From positions 37,985,295 to 38,049,294 of the forward strand of contig CM060317.1 of the NCBI GenBank assembly GCA_030674155.1: DNA of 64,000 nt, in the 5' to 3' direction. The notes beneath the pieces are model-generated. The model was not told the origin of the DNA, did not search any database, and saw nothing but the letters and a program-made list of their open reading frames with translations. How positions within the stretch are numbered: position 1 is the stretch's first letter; each line of letters starts with the position of its first letter. The position numbers and the translations under genes are program-made. Below, in pieces: positions 1-11,049 of the stretch. Origin of the DNA: Stramonita haemastoma (lineage: Eukaryota; Mollusca; Gastropoda; Neogastropoda; Muricidae).

Positions 1-180
1 ACCGGACTCTCAATTCAGAGTCTCATCCGAAGACCTTGCAGGGGGGAATGCAGTCAGGGTCAATGTTAACTCCAGAAGAAAAACATCTTCTTAAACGCAT
101 GTCTCAAGGCGAGGTTCGAACCCGTGCCGGCCCCCCCCCTCATCGACACGATCATAAAGGCTAACCACTCGGCTGATATG
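1..180 (-). repeat. tRNA-derived SINE fragment, 5' head end (diverged)
   Basis: Read on the minus strand, the piece begins near 175 with an A-box-like TAGCCGAGTGGTTAG and a B-box GGTTCGAACC. It then runs into the conserved SINE body (GTTAACATTGACC, then GGATGAGACTCTGAA). It is cut by the window edge. The body matches the better copies at 10.2-12.2 kb and 13.6 kb. Confidence 0.7.
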
Positions 181-228
181 TATCTCTCAAGTCAAAAGCA
201 ACAACAGAGCCTCAGGTGAGGTTCACGG

Positions 229-456
229 TCAGAACATCCTCAATGAGCTGGTGACACACACGGGGCAGGAGGTGGTGAAGAGAGCGATGATGCAGCCATA
301 GCAGCACTCGAGGCGGTTACAGGCCTGAACATCACTCTGGCTTCAGCTTCCCAACACACCTGACACATCAGCTTCTTGCCTGACTCATCCCTTCCCTGCT
401 TCCAGACACTCCTCAGAAGCCTCTGGTCTTCTAAAGGGATCTGCACAACTGCAGCT
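229..456 (-). CDS. IAP-like gene, last coding exon: RING finger, frame-broken
   Basis: This is the C-terminal exon of the minus-strand IAP-like gene. On that strand the frame reads LMCQVCWEAEARVMFR and then shifts by one base. The next frame carries CNRLECCYGC and CPVCVTSSLRMF, ending in TGA at 229-231. Together these form an IAP-type C-terminal RING, the domain that normally acts as an E3 ubiquitin ligase. Two anomalies are visible. One base is missing near 322-324, within the expected Pro-Cys. The position normally held by the metal-binding His of PCGHL-type IAP RINGs is Arg. The acceptor used here (AG at 458-457) is chosen because it continues the upstream phase; a second AG lies a few bases downstream. 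Either the copy is degenerate or there is a sequence error plus real divergence. Confidence 0.7.
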
Positions 457-525
457 CTTGAGAAAATCTGTTCAGGTTTGGTCTTTTTCAGGATTTGGTC
501 TCGAGTTCCAAACCAAAACCTGGAG

Positions 526-557
<32 letters not shown>

Positions 558-594
558 CCCGACCTGCCCCAAGAGATGGGGGGCCGTTCTTCAC

Positions 595-879
595 CTGGAG
601 ATGGAGAGTGGGGGGTGTGTGGTGGTGGGGGTGTGCTCGGCTGCCTGCAGAGCTAGGCTGCAGAGCGTGTCGGCGCTGAGTCGCTCTGAGTTGTGGCTGA
701 GCAGGTCGCGGATGAGGTGAGGGGGAAAGCCCATCTGCAGGACAGTCTGCACTGGCGGGGACAGCATGAGCTCGTCCAGCTGAGCTGAGGTGAGCTGAGG
801 TCGTGCGGGGTGTGCGCTGCTGGGTGGCCTGTTGGCGCCTGAGGGGGAGTTGGTGGTGGTGGTGTTCGTGTGGGTCGAT
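595..879 (-). CDS. IAP-like gene, UBA-domain exon
   Basis: The acceptor TGTGTGGACAG precedes 879 and the donor CAG|GTGAAG follows 595. Both junctions leave AG of a split codon, so the exon is in phase with its neighbours. A low-complexity Thr/Pro/Ser linker leads to VQTVLQMGFPPHLIRDLLSH and then SADTLCSLALQAAE. This is the Met-Gly-Phe-containing helical pattern of the UBA domain found between the last BIR and the RING of cIAP/XIAP-type proteins, where it binds ubiquitin chains. The exon ends in another Thr/Pro-rich stretch. UBA assignment rests on motif and position only. Confidence 0.7.
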
Positions 880-935
880 CTGTCCACACAAAAAATAAAA
901 ATTCGTTTCAGGTTGTGTTTGGGCAGTAGCTTCAA

Positions 936-1575
936 GATAGAGGAATGATAATGAAGTTGTATTTTTTATCTAGAGGAATGATAATGAAGTTGTATTATCT
1001 AGAAGAATGATTTAATGACGTTCTCAGCCAGGTAGGGAATGGAAATGAAGCTCTATTATCAAGAAGAATAAAAATGAAGTCTGTTATCAAGAAGAATGAA
1101 ATGAAGTTTATTCAAGAAGATGAAATGAGTTCTATTATCAAGAAGAATGATTATGACGTTTCATCATCACACATGTTATACACAATAACGATTAATATTT
1201 GGCTTTGAATTATCAGATACGCACATATACAAGTAGTATCAATGCTAAGGTACAACGATATATGGATCGATGGATGGATGGGTAGTTGGTTGGTTGGCTG
1301 GTTGGTTGGGTGGATTGGTTGGTCGACTGATTTTTATAATGAATGAATTACATGTATCATGTGAACCAACCTCTTCCTGATATATCATCGACCACAACAA
1401 AAACACGTAGTTCATTCCTTGAAGGACAATTAATTACAGAATTAGTCACTGATCGCAAAAAGACTCACTGGACTGCCGAGCAGTTAATGAGTCAGTCAGT
1501 TTGGTAAGTCAGTCAGTCAGTCAATCAGCAAGTCAACAGGTAAGCCCATGAGTTTGTTAACCACGACGTCGTTTT
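936..1575. other. IAP intron: short degenerate AGAAGAATGA repeats
   Basis: Between 945 and 1155 a degenerate 25-40 bp repeat recurs (AAGAATGA...AATGAAGT...TATTATC). Runs of GGTTGGTT (1283-1322) and GTCAGTCAGTCA (1500-1525) follow. I see no coding signal. Confidence 0.6.
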
Positions 1576-1723
1576 TTTAGGGTGGCGGGGGTGGGCTGTT
1601 CGTTCTGGTCAAGTCAAGTCAAGTCAAAAACACTTTAATTGTAATTGCCCTTCAGGGATGATTACAGTGTTTTTGACTGACTTGACTTGACTATAAGAAA
1701 CAGCCCACCCCCGCCACCCTAAA
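1576..1723. repeat. Near-perfect inverted repeat (hairpin) in an IAP intron
   Basis: The left arm starts TTTTAGGGTGGCGGGGGTGG and continues to TCAAGTCAAGTCAAAAACAC. The right arm is its reverse complement with a few mismatches, ending CCACCCCCGCCACCCTAAAA. A spacer of roughly 30 bases (AATTGTAATTGCCC...) separates them. The arms are about 55-60 bases. The inner TCAAGTCAAG / TTTGACTTGAC motif resembles short repeat tails seen near 3,740. Confidence 0.85.
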
Positions 1724-1810
1724 ACACACAGATCAGCTGAAAAGTCCGGCAACAGACAAAATCTACATTATTTTAGCCCACAGGCTGTTTGTTGATCACC
1801 GTTAACTCAC

Positions 1811-2049
1811 CTGACAGAAGCTGTACTGAAGACCTGTCTGTCAACCTCATCCCGGCCGCTGCTGGTGCTCGTGGCGATGACGTTACTCACGATGTCGTCA
1901 TGCAGCTCCTGACCTAAGACCTGAATGACGTAGACACAACTCGGGGACAGACGCGCGTGCTCCAGAAGAGCGTCGTCAGTCCTCTCCCAGTGGTGGATCG
2001 TCTCCCCGCACCAGAAGCACCTCACGGAGTCCCCGCACTGCCCAGGAGT
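1811..2049 (-). CDS. IAP-like gene, second half of BIR2
   Basis: The frame runs from TPGQCGDSVRCFWCGE through HHWERTDDALLEHARLSPSC to QVLGQELHDDIV and reaches the donor CAG|GTGAGT at 1811/1810. It carries the full BIR zinc site: C-x2-C, 16 residues, His, 6 residues, Cys. The upstream part of the same BIR (2132-2678) is in a different frame. The intervening 82 bases can be read as a short intron with donor GTCAGG and acceptor TTGCAG, which restores phase 0. If that intron is not real, the frame difference would be an indel in the TCC/C-rich stretch. Confidence 0.75.
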
Positions 2050-2131
2050 CTGCAAGCGGCCTCCGGAGCCAGAAGCGGCGTGGTTGTTGGGCAGGGGGGG
2101 AGGAGGAGGAGGAGGAGGAGGTGCACCTGAC
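2050..2131 (-). other. Candidate 82-bp mini-intron inside BIR2 (TCC repeat plus C7)
   Basis: On the minus strand this begins GTCAGGTGCACC, continues as a TCC triplet repeat and a run of seven C, and ends CGCTTGCAG. Typical BIRs have only 4-6 residues between the AGF(Y/F) strand and the first Cys pair; reading straight through would add about 27 and shift the frame. Treating it as an intron gives a normal BIR. The donor is weak (GTCAGG); a CAG|GTGCAC donor two bases inside would not keep the phase. Confidence 0.5.
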
Positions 2132-2678
2132 GTGGAAGAAGCCGGCTTTGGCCAGCTCTGTGGGCGAGGGCTTCTGCAGGGGCCAGCGACTCAGGGTCTT
2201 GAGGCGAGCTTGGTAAAAAGCCATGGCGGGGCACCGAGCTGTACGCACCATCTCCTGCCACGGCACCGCGTCAGGTCTGGTGGGCTGGGGGGGAGGCAGG
2301 CCTGAACCCCTACCTGGCTGAGAACCCGAACGCGATCCTGACATGGCTTCAGGGGTACCACACTCTATCACAGAGCTCCTCCCGGGTGTGTCTTCACCCC
2401 TCTGCCTGCTGTTACTCTGGTCTGGGCCTGCTCGGGGAGGGTGACCTTGCAGGAGAAGGTCAGAGTGAGGTGGTGGTGATTTCTGGGGGCTCCTGCAGCT
2501 CTCCTCCAAGGGGACGTTGTGCACGTTCTCTCCCCTGAGGTAGCGGCAGGTGAGGCGGGCCGACTGCCAGTGCCGAAAGTTGGCCTCTTCAGGGGAGGCA
2601 AAGTCGCTGATGAGAGTGCCGCAGAAGACGCACCGCACACTTCCTGAAACGTCGTCACTGACACTGCAGAATCCGTAT
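2132..2678 (-). CDS. IAP-like gene, end of BIR1, linker and first half of BIR2
   Basis: The acceptor CTTTTATCAG precedes 2678, and AG|A joins exon 1 in phase (Arg codon). It starts YGFCSVSDDVSGSVRCVFCG, then RHWQSARLTCRYLRG: a BIR with C-x2-C, 16 residues, His, 7 residues, Cys. A Ser/Pro/Gln-rich linker of about 80 residues follows. BIR2 then begins at FYQARLKTLSRWPLQKPSP and runs to AKAGFFH. BIR domains bind caspases or IAP-binding-motif proteins; no specific partner can be read from this sequence. Confidence 0.8.
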
Positions 2679-3253
2679 CTGATAAAAGAAAAGAAAAGAA
2701 AAAGAAAAAAATTAACAGAATTCAGATGTTTGAAATCTGATCTAAAAAAAATAAATAAATAAAAATTACAGAATTCTGATGTTTGAAATCTGATCTAAAA
2801 AAAAAAAAATAAAAATGTAGATGTTTCAAGTTCAAAGTCTTTACAATCATGCGCATGCATACGAATTAAAACTGTCCCGTACTTATTTCCAATCCGATGC
2901 AATCTTGTTGTTTATAGCCTCGCTGACCACAGAGTCCATATTGGAAGCTGTCACCTTGTCATCTTTTTTTTAAATCTCAGATCAAAACTGTGAAACGATA
3001 TACAGGGTTTACAATCAACTCTACTGACGTTTCTTCTGTACCTATTTACTTGTGTACATAGTCAAGTACTAGATACCTGTATAATTATATATAATATACA
3101 TGTATGCCAATGATGTCTTTGTTCCTGTTGTTAACTATTTCACTTCCTTTTTATGCATGCATCCATGTATCCATTATTCAATCTAATTGCTTATTTTCCA
3201 ATTGTTTTTAAAAAAAAAAAGAAGATTAAGATTGGGAACACAAGATGAGGAAG
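2679..3253. other. IAP intron 1, no feature seen apart from a short tandem duplication
   Basis: A roughly 65-bp segment with GAATTCAGATGTTTGAAATC is duplicated at about 2,717 and 2,771. The rest is AT-rich with no supported ORF or RNA gene. Confidence 0.5.
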
Positions 3254-3263
3254 TCACACACAC

Positions 3264-3315
<52 letters not shown>

Positions 3316-3761
3316 TTTATTTCTTTTTATTCTTTGTTGGGGTTTTTTTTGGTTGTCTTTTGATTTTTTCATTTAGAAAATATATATTAAGTATGAACTT
3401 AAAAGCGTGATATTGTAACCTGATATGATTTATTTTGTTAGACATTTTATGTATTCTTTTTTTAACTCCAAATGTGTGTACGTGCGTTCGTGCGTTGGTG
3501 CTTGTGTGGGCACGCGTGGTGTGTCGTGCGTGGGGGTGGGTGTGACTTTTGAGTGCATTCTATTTTGCTTGTTTTTTTCTCTTCTTTGCTTGTTTTTTTC
3601 TTATAATATGTATATTTTGTTTTCAAAGTTGCCGTAATCCTTTTCGTTAAATAATTTTGATTTTTTTTCCCTAGAGATGGCTTGATGAAAAATAGCAAAT
3701 CAATGCTTATTCAATGTACTATCTGGAAATAAAAATTTGTCTTTGACTTTGACTTGACTTT

Positions 3762-3835
<74 letters not shown>
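3254..3835. repeat. CA microsatellites at 3254-3314 and 3764-3835
   Basis: Two CA tracts of about 60 and 72 bases lie in the first IAP intron, separated by T-rich sequence with no supported gene. The second is preceded by TTTGACTTTGACTTGACTT, related to the arm of the hairpin at 1.6-1.7 kb. Confidence 0.95.
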
Positions 3836-3836
<1 letters not shown>

Positions 3837-4075
3837 TTAAGATTCAAAATTTTATTTCTTTCACTAACAATTACAAACAAATTTGATAAGAGAACACGCC
3901 TAGTAGCAATGCACCGATAAATACTAGAAGTATCAAGAGGAACTGAAAAACAAGTGCTCAGCAAAGCAAGACCAATGATAGCTGAATCATTGATTAACAA
4001 AACAAACTAACAAGACTTAAAGACATTACAAACTACATCGGCCTTTTTAAATGCAACGTGAATATAATATCAATC

Positions 4076-4162
<87 letters not shown>
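4076..4162. repeat. AT microsatellite
   Basis: TA dinucleotides run for about 85 bases with a single phase slip near 4131. Confidence 0.95.
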
Positions 4163-4163
<1 letters not shown>

Positions 4164-4263
4164 GCAATTGTGAAAGATAATAAAAGTTACACTTAAAAAG
4201 ATGCCAGTCAATCTAATAGACTTTTGACAAAGACAAAAGAACTTTTCGAGATTTGCATTTGAT

Positions 4264-4661
<398 letters not shown>

Positions 4662-4714
4662 CACACAAAAAATACAAGCATAAACCACTATAAACAGCAA
4701 AGAAACAAACTTAC

Positions 4715-4917
4715 CTGGCCAGTTTTGCGCCCCATCCAGTTGGCCAGTGTTGAAAAGTCTGTAATCTGATTTCCTCCTTTCTCATGATGTCTGTCGCCAT
4801 TGTCGTTGTCATATTCCCAGCTGCCGAAGTTTCACTGCAGCTCAGCCCATCGTCCAAACAATCGGCAACCGTGTCGCCGGCAGAGAGAGAATTGCTCACG
4901 TTATCGAAATCAACCAT
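4715..4917 (-). CDS. IAP-like gene, first coding exon (N-terminus and start of BIR1)
   Basis: The ATG at 4917 opens an acidic, Ser-rich N-terminus of about 45 residues (MVDFDNVSNSLSAGDTVADC). EEIRLQTFQHWPTGW and AKLA follow, the classic first helix of a BIR domain. The exon ends at 4715 with AG before the donor GTAAGT, and exon 2 completes the Arg codon. The gene order BIR1-BIR2-UBA-RING over 229-4917 matches cIAP/XIAP-like molluscan proteins, with two BIRs instead of the three of vertebrate cIAPs. Starting at this Met is supported by the absence of an earlier in-frame Met, but a 5' non-coding exon upstream cannot be excluded. Confidence 0.75.
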
Positions 4918-5765
4918 TATTTATTTCTTCACAGTTCTGCTTTCTGTACACATTCAATCCTGAGAAGAAAGAACTTTTGCTTCGTCTGTTGCAAGGAAAA
5001 CGAAACGCTGCACAATGACTGGGGCTGCTTCAGTTACTGCTTTTAATAGGCCAACCTCGAAGTTGTGTGTCTATTTTTGAACGCAGAGGATTTTCCCAGT
5101 TGGCAGCTAGAAATAACTGGAAATTTCCTGTCCGCACTTTTTTTTTTCTGTGGGGTGATATTGACTTGTAGACCTAAACAAACTGGAGATTTGATTCAGA
5201 AGAGTCCCCTTGCTTTTCCATTACGTGGTTGAGAGGTTTCTTGCGTGGTATGATATAGAACTTGTTCTGGTAAGTAGTAAAGTACAACATCGAAAGCGAG
5301 ATCATTCATACTCGGTGGTAAGTTTCTCTCCCCTGGCGTCGCAGTAAACGAGTTTCAGCTAGGCCATAACGGTTTAAAGCTCTTGTTTATCGTTTGTTGT
5401 TTTTTTATGTATATTGATTTTTCTCGTTTTGTTTTCACTGTTTTGAGTGCGTATTTAAGCCAGATGACCCCCCACCCCACCCCCACCCCACCCCCACCCC
5501 CGTCTAAATCCCAGTTTTCCCTGAGAGTGGTTTTTTTTGTTTTGTTTATTTTGTTTGTTTGGGAACTTCCTTACCACCACCACCCCCTTCCTCCTCCGCC
5601 CCCTTTTACAGCGGATTTTTTTTTCTAAAGTCCAGAGCCAAATATCTCGGTGCCGTAAGTTCTTTTACAAATGTTAATCTATACGTGGCGTTTGTGGCTT
5701 TACCCAGTCAGGAATTAATGTTTGATACCGATGCTGCTACCGACTGGCCACATTGGGTTCTAGGC
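4918..5765. other. Region upstream of the IAP start codon; no further gene seen
   Basis: This would hold the IAP 5' UTR and promoter. I find no convincing TATA-type arrangement. C-rich CCCCACCCCCACCCC runs (5468-5502) and CCACCACC (5574-5602) are present. No supported ORF. Confidence 0.5.
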
Positions 5766-5769
5766 TAAC

Positions 5770-6010
5770 ACACACACAAAAGTCTGTTGGATGAGTCTGT
5801 AAACCGAGGACCCGTGTGCGAACGCACGCAGAACATCTTGCGCACACGTTCAATCCTGTTCCGCTTTTCGTAAGAGTAGGCCATTGTGCGCCAGTGGGAG
5901 TAGATGATAATATTTACACAACCGCATACACACGGGGACTGGAGTAAAAAGCACAAGAGTGCTTATTCCATTATCCTCGATATAAAAGAATAAAATAAAT
6001 AGATAAAATA
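5770..6010 (+). repeat. SINE copy (family 1), headless
   Basis: It begins at GGATGAGTCTGTAAACCGAGG and ends CTTATTCCATTATCCTCGAT followed by an A-rich tail (AAAATAAATAGATAAA). The tRNA-like head is absent; the copy starts right after a short CA run. Confidence 0.85.
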
Positions 6011-6122
6011 CAAAAAAAAACATAAAAAATAGAGAAAAAACACACACCTCGTCAGCGCGTCCTTCAACCTTTTGATCGTACACTGCAAAGCTGGGTGGTG
6101 GTGGGGTGGTGGTGGTGATAGT

Positions 6123-6123
<1 letters not shown>

Positions 6124-6182
<59 letters not shown>
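6124..6182. repeat. TG microsatellite
   Basis: About 59 bases of TG immediately precede the 3' end of a minus-strand SINE copy. Confidence 0.95.
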
Positions 6183-6186
<4 letters not shown>

Positions 6187-6378
6187 ATTTATAACGAGGA
6201 TGATGGAAAAAGCACTCGTGGGCTTTTTTACATCCAGTCCCGTGTGTATGCAGTTTTCTAAATGTCATCTGTTCCCACCGGCACTACTCTTACGAAAAGC
6301 GGAACAGGATTTAACTTGTGCGCAAGTGTTCTACGTGCGTTCGCACACGGGGCCTCGGTTTAAAGTCTCATCCGATGG

Positions 6379-6380
<2 letters not shown>
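6183..6380 (-). repeat. SINE copy (family 1), headless
   Basis: Read as the reverse complement it contains GGATGAGACTTTAAACCGAGG, the GTTCCGCTTTTCGTAAGAG segment and the GGGACTGGATGTAAAAAAGC 3' segment. TG tracts flank it on both sides. Confidence 0.85.
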
Positions 6381-6425
<45 letters not shown>

Positions 6426-6427
6426 TG

Positions 6428-6479
<52 letters not shown>

Positions 6480-6504
6480 CTGCATGCGACACGCGTGCGT
6501 ATTG

Positions 6505-6557
<53 letters not shown>
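6381..6557. repeat. TG microsatellites with a short unique interruption
   Basis: TG runs at 6381-6478 (with GG slips) and 6510-6557 are separated by about 30 bases of unique sequence. Confidence 0.95.
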
Positions 6558-6560
<3 letters not shown>

Positions 6561-7053
6561 GTGCGGTATGTGTATGTGTATGTGTAACTACCCGAGTTAT
6601 ATTACGGACATGCTTGAGTCTTCGACTTTTCTCAGATCATAGCGCCACTTTTCTTTTCTAACTCATATTTCTAAAAACAAAAATCCGAGTTCAAGACCTG
6701 TGGTAATGATTTGCCGGGAGCGGGGAGTTTCCTGTTAGCCTACACAAGGCCTAAACGGCGGCTGTGCGTCAAGTAACCGCCTTCTCTCCATTTTCAAATC
6801 TATGATCTATATAACCAGTGGTTTGGGAGGCCTGGGTTTGGCGTGGTTTTTTGGTTTGTGTGTTTTTTTGTGTGTTTTTTTTGTGGAGTTTTCTTTTTGG
6901 TGGGGTCGGGTTTTTTTTTTTCTAAAGGGAAACGGGAGTGTTTGTTTGTTTGTTGTTTATATTCAGTGGATACCGCCGCGCATTAGTTCAAAGGAGTGGC
7001 CCCGCGAAACGGAGCTGAACCCTTCAGCTATGAATTAAGGTTCTGGCGTGTTT

Positions 7054-7059
7054 TATATA

Positions 7060-7156
<97 letters not shown>

Positions 7157-7197
7157 TTGTGTGTGTGTGTTGTGTGTGTGTGTTTGTGTGGTTTGTT

Positions 7198-7244
<47 letters not shown>

Positions 7245-7283
7245 TGTGTGTATTATATGTGTGTGTGTGTGTGTTGTGTGTGT

Positions 7284-7319
<36 letters not shown>
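7054..7319. repeat. AT microsatellite followed by imperfect TG microsatellite
   Basis: TA repeats fill 7064-7153 and abut an imperfect TG/TTG tract to 7319. The flanking segments 6,590-7,050 and 7,320-8,030 show T-rich DNA and no supported gene. Confidence 0.95.
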
Positions 7320-7320
<1 letters not shown>

Positions 7321-8040
7321 TATAATTATGTCTATGAGCAGGACTGGCTGGATGAGGATTGCCTTTGCACTGTCGTCATAATCATCTACCATCTTGTTGG
7401 TAATGCAGGACGTTCCCCAGACTAACAGCCAGCTGGGGAGTCACCAGGAAATGCGCACTTGTGACTCACTCCTCCCTCACTCCTTGAAATCACCATGAGA
7501 CCGATGAGGAGCTTGCGTGTGTGACTGTTGGTAAGTATCATGTTTTATCAGCAGCCATGGTCCCACTTGCTTCAGGGGGATTTTTTTCTCCACTTTTGAA
7601 GGATGGTGCAACTTGTTACGCTAAGAGCTTGTCATTACCGGGAAAAAATCTCTTGCTTTAAATTTCAAAGCATAACAACGTTTTACTTTTTAAAAAGCAA
7701 AAAAATTAATTGTAGGGGCTTGGAACTTACTTTACACTAATGACTGACACGGTTTCCAATTTTTGTTACGTTGTTTCTTATTTTGTTGGTTGGTTTGTTG
7801 TTTTGGTTTGGTTAGTTGTGGTTTTGGTTTTGGTTGTTTTTGTTTTTTTGTTTTTTTTGGGGGGGATGTTGTTGTTGTTTTTTAGTTGGGCCGAGACAGC
7901 TATGTTGAAGAGTCAATTGTTTATCATTTATTTATTCGCTTGTTTGTTTGTTTGTTCGTTTATTTCTTCGTTTATTCATTTATTGTTCATTTTGATTTTT
8001 TTTTATAAAGAGAAAAAGATCAGAAACACAAGGTGAGGGC

Positions 8041-8045
<5 letters not shown>

Positions 8046-8127
<82 letters not shown>

Positions 8128-8210
8128 ACGCACGCACGCACGCACGCATGCACACGCCTGTGCATGCACACCACGCATGCACGCACGCACGCGCGCGCCG
8201 CGTGCGCGTG

Positions 8211-8278
<68 letters not shown>

Positions 8279-8297
8279 CACACACACACACACACAT
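8046..8297. repeat. CA microsatellite with a GC-rich purine-pyrimidine core
   Basis: CA tracts flank a core at about 8126-8218 made of CGCA, GCAC and CGCGCG alternations. Nearly the whole 250 bases alternate purine and pyrimidine. Confidence 0.95.
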
Positions 8298-8299
8298 CT

Positions 8300-8939
8300 C
8301 CCAAATGACATCATTACCAGTAATAACACAGACTCCTTTGCCAATTTCATACGAGTCTGAATTCGAATTCAAACCATCCTAGCTTCGTCTTGGGATGAAA
8401 CAACCAACAATATTCTGTGTAACAATGAAACACTTTGAAATTACAAAGAAAAAAAAGAGTACTACCATTATGGATGATACTTCTAGTGCGAAGAAAAACG
8501 AGAACAACATCAAGTTTGTGCCTCTGAACTAGAAACTTCCGGCAAAACCCAGAAGCTATTTTTAGCCCTGACCAAATTCTTCCGCCTGGTGAGAGCATGC
8601 GCAAGTCGCAGGGAAATCGATACTGGAAATAGAACAACAGGGGGTCCCCACCGGGATGCGAAACGCCAGGAAAAAGAAAAGGGTACTTTTTGGCTGGGAA
8701 AACTCTTCAACGATTATAGAGCGAAAGAAGCCAAAATTTTACCTAAAATCACCGAGTGTATAACACGATGGGTTTTATTGTATAGAAATATCGTAAGCTC
8801 AATGGCGGAATTTTTTTTTTTTAACAATGTATACGGAAAATTTACGAGGGGTTGCTATGCTGATGCTTTACGCTTTGCAATGATGAGGTAATAGCAGCTG
8901 AAGTATAGCTGAATGTGATTATGAGCCTTTATATGGCAA

Positions 8940-8940
<1 letters not shown>
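8300..8940. other. Unique DNA, no gene recognised
   Basis: A short palindromic GAATTCGAATTC lies at 8359-8370. The stretch has no recognisable protein domain or RNA fold on either strand. Confidence 0.4.
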
Positions 8941-8971
<31 letters not shown>

Positions 8972-9174
8972 GGGTGCTGAACAATGCAGAAAAGGAAGTG
9001 AGAAAGACAGGAAACTGACAATGGTATGCATTTATTTATTTATTTTATTTATTTATTCTTTTATATTGAGGATAATGGAATAAGCACTCTTGTGCTTTTT
9101 TACATCCAGTCCCGTGTGTATGCGTTTTTGTAAATGTCATCTGTTCCTGCATGAGGGAGGGATGTGTGTGTGTG

Positions 9175-9232
<58 letters not shown>
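8940..9232. repeat. TG/G tracts enclosing a SINE 3' end fragment
   Basis: TG then an 18-base G run (8957-8974). A minus-strand SINE family 1 3' fragment at about 9046-9160 ends abruptly at GTTCCTGC. TG follows at 9163-9232. Confidence 0.85.
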
Positions 9233-9233
<1 letters not shown>

Positions 9234-9235
9234 CA

Positions 9236-9693
<458 letters not shown>

Positions 9694-9739
9694 GGGGGGG
9701 AGGGGCAGTGGTAATGATCTTGTTGATGTTGTTACTGGT

Positions 9740-9852
9740 CGTAATATATCTAGAAAGCAAAAAGTCTGGGTCGGAGTGTGGGTGGTTCGTACCGTTTGGG
9801 CCCCAAACCTTTTTCCCCATCCATTAGACCCTGAGTGGTGGTCTGGGCACTA

Positions 9853-9883
<31 letters not shown>

Positions 9884-10135
9884 CGTGTGTTACACGTCAC
9901 TATTTTGCGCACGTAACAGAACCCACGGCAACAAGGGGGTTGACCCTGCCAAAATTCTGTAGAAAAAAGCCACTCTGATAGGGAAACAAATACAGTTGCA
10001 TGCAGGAAAAAGAAAAAAAATGGGTAGGCGCTGCACATGTGGCGACATGCTCTCCCCGGGGAGAGCAGCCCGAATTTCATGCAGAGAAATCTACGGTGAC
10101 ATAAAGTGGTACAAAGTACAAAATACAAAAAAAAA
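9740..10135 (+). repeat. SINE copy (family 2)
   Basis: It starts in a decayed tRNA-like head (TCTAGAAAGCAAAAAGTC, then GTGGTTCGTACCG) and carries GGATGAGACGATAAACCGAGG. It ends with CACTCTGATAGGGAAACAA, a GC-rich stem CTCTCCCCGGGGAGAG and GTGACATAAAGTGGTA plus A-rich tail. The fuller copy is at 12.4 kb. Confidence 0.85.
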
Positions 10136-10205
10136 TAATGGTGGTGGTGATGGTGGTGGTGGTGGCTGCAACAGAAGTGGCGTGTGTGTATGTGTGTTGT
10201 ATTTT

Positions 10206-10540
10206 ATCTACTTCTTTATTCTTTTATATCGAAGATAATAGAATAAGCCCTACCGTACTTTTTTACAACCAGTCCCCGTGTGTTTGCAGTTTAATACATC
10301 TTGTCATCTGTTCCCACGGCACACAATGACCTACTCCTACGAAAAGCGGAATAGGATTGAACTTGTGTGCAAGATTTCTGCGTGTGTTCAGTTTATAGTC
10401 TCTTTCGAAGGACTTTTGGGGAGAGTGGAGTCAGCACTGATTAACGTTAACTCCAGGAGAAAAATCCCCTCGAAGGGGAATCGAACCCGGGTCGCCAGAT
10501 TGCGAGGGCAATGTTCTGACTACTAGGCTATCCCCCGGCA

Positions 10541-10542
<2 letters not shown>
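10206..10542 (-). repeat. Full SINE copy (family 1) with tRNA-like head
   Basis: On the minus strand the head reads GGATAGCCTAGTAGTCAGAAC (split A-box) and GGGTTCGATTCCC (B-box), both pol III promoter elements. GTTAACGTTAATCAGTGC, the body and a 3' end CTTATTCTATTATCTTCG follow. Confidence 0.9.
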
Positions 10543-10625
<83 letters not shown>

Positions 10626-10681
10626 GTACGCGCGGTGGTGTGGTGTGTGTGTGGTGGTGGTGGTGGTGTGTGTGTGTGTGT
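10542..10681. repeat. TG microsatellite between two SINE copies
   Basis: TG with GGTGGT slips sits between the head of one SINE (ending CCCCGGCACAG) and the 3' end of the next. Confidence 0.95.
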
Positions 10682-10682
10682 G

Positions 10683-11045
10683 AATTTTATTTTATTCATT
10701 TCTTTATTCTTTTATATCGAGGATAATGAAATAAGCATTCATGTGTTTTTTTTACATCCAGTCCCGTATGCGTGCAGTTTTGTATTTTTTGTCATCTGTT
10801 CTCTCCGACACACAATGGCCTACTCTTTTGATAAGCGGAGCAGGAGTTAGTGTGTGTGCAAGATTTCTGCGTGCGTTTGCACACGGCTTCGGTTTAAAGT
10901 CTCATCGAAGGACTTTTGGGAGAGTGGAGTTAGCACTGATGTTAACTCCAGGAGAAAAATCCCCTCGGATGGGAATCGAATCCGGGTCGCCAGATTGCCA
11001 GCGCAATGTTCTGACAACTAGGCTATCCCGTACCCCGGCACAGTG
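10683..11045 (-). repeat. Full SINE copy (family 1) with tRNA-like head
   Basis: The minus-strand copy has the head GGATAGCCTAGTTGTCAGAAC, B-box GGATTCGATTCCC, and the central motif as TGAGACTTTAAACCG. Its 5' edge (CCCCGGCACAGTG) is again followed by TG repeats. Confidence 0.9.
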
Positions 11046-11049
11046 TAGT

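Noticed and set aside
23..140. Functional tRNA genes (several A-box/B-box pairs in the window)
   Set aside because: Each pair is followed by the SINE body and lacks a foldable acceptor stem, so they are SINE heads.
472..891. Poly-His and poly-Met frames near 530-560
   Set aside because: They come from an ATC triplet repeat just inside the intron that follows the UBA exon of the IAP-like gene.
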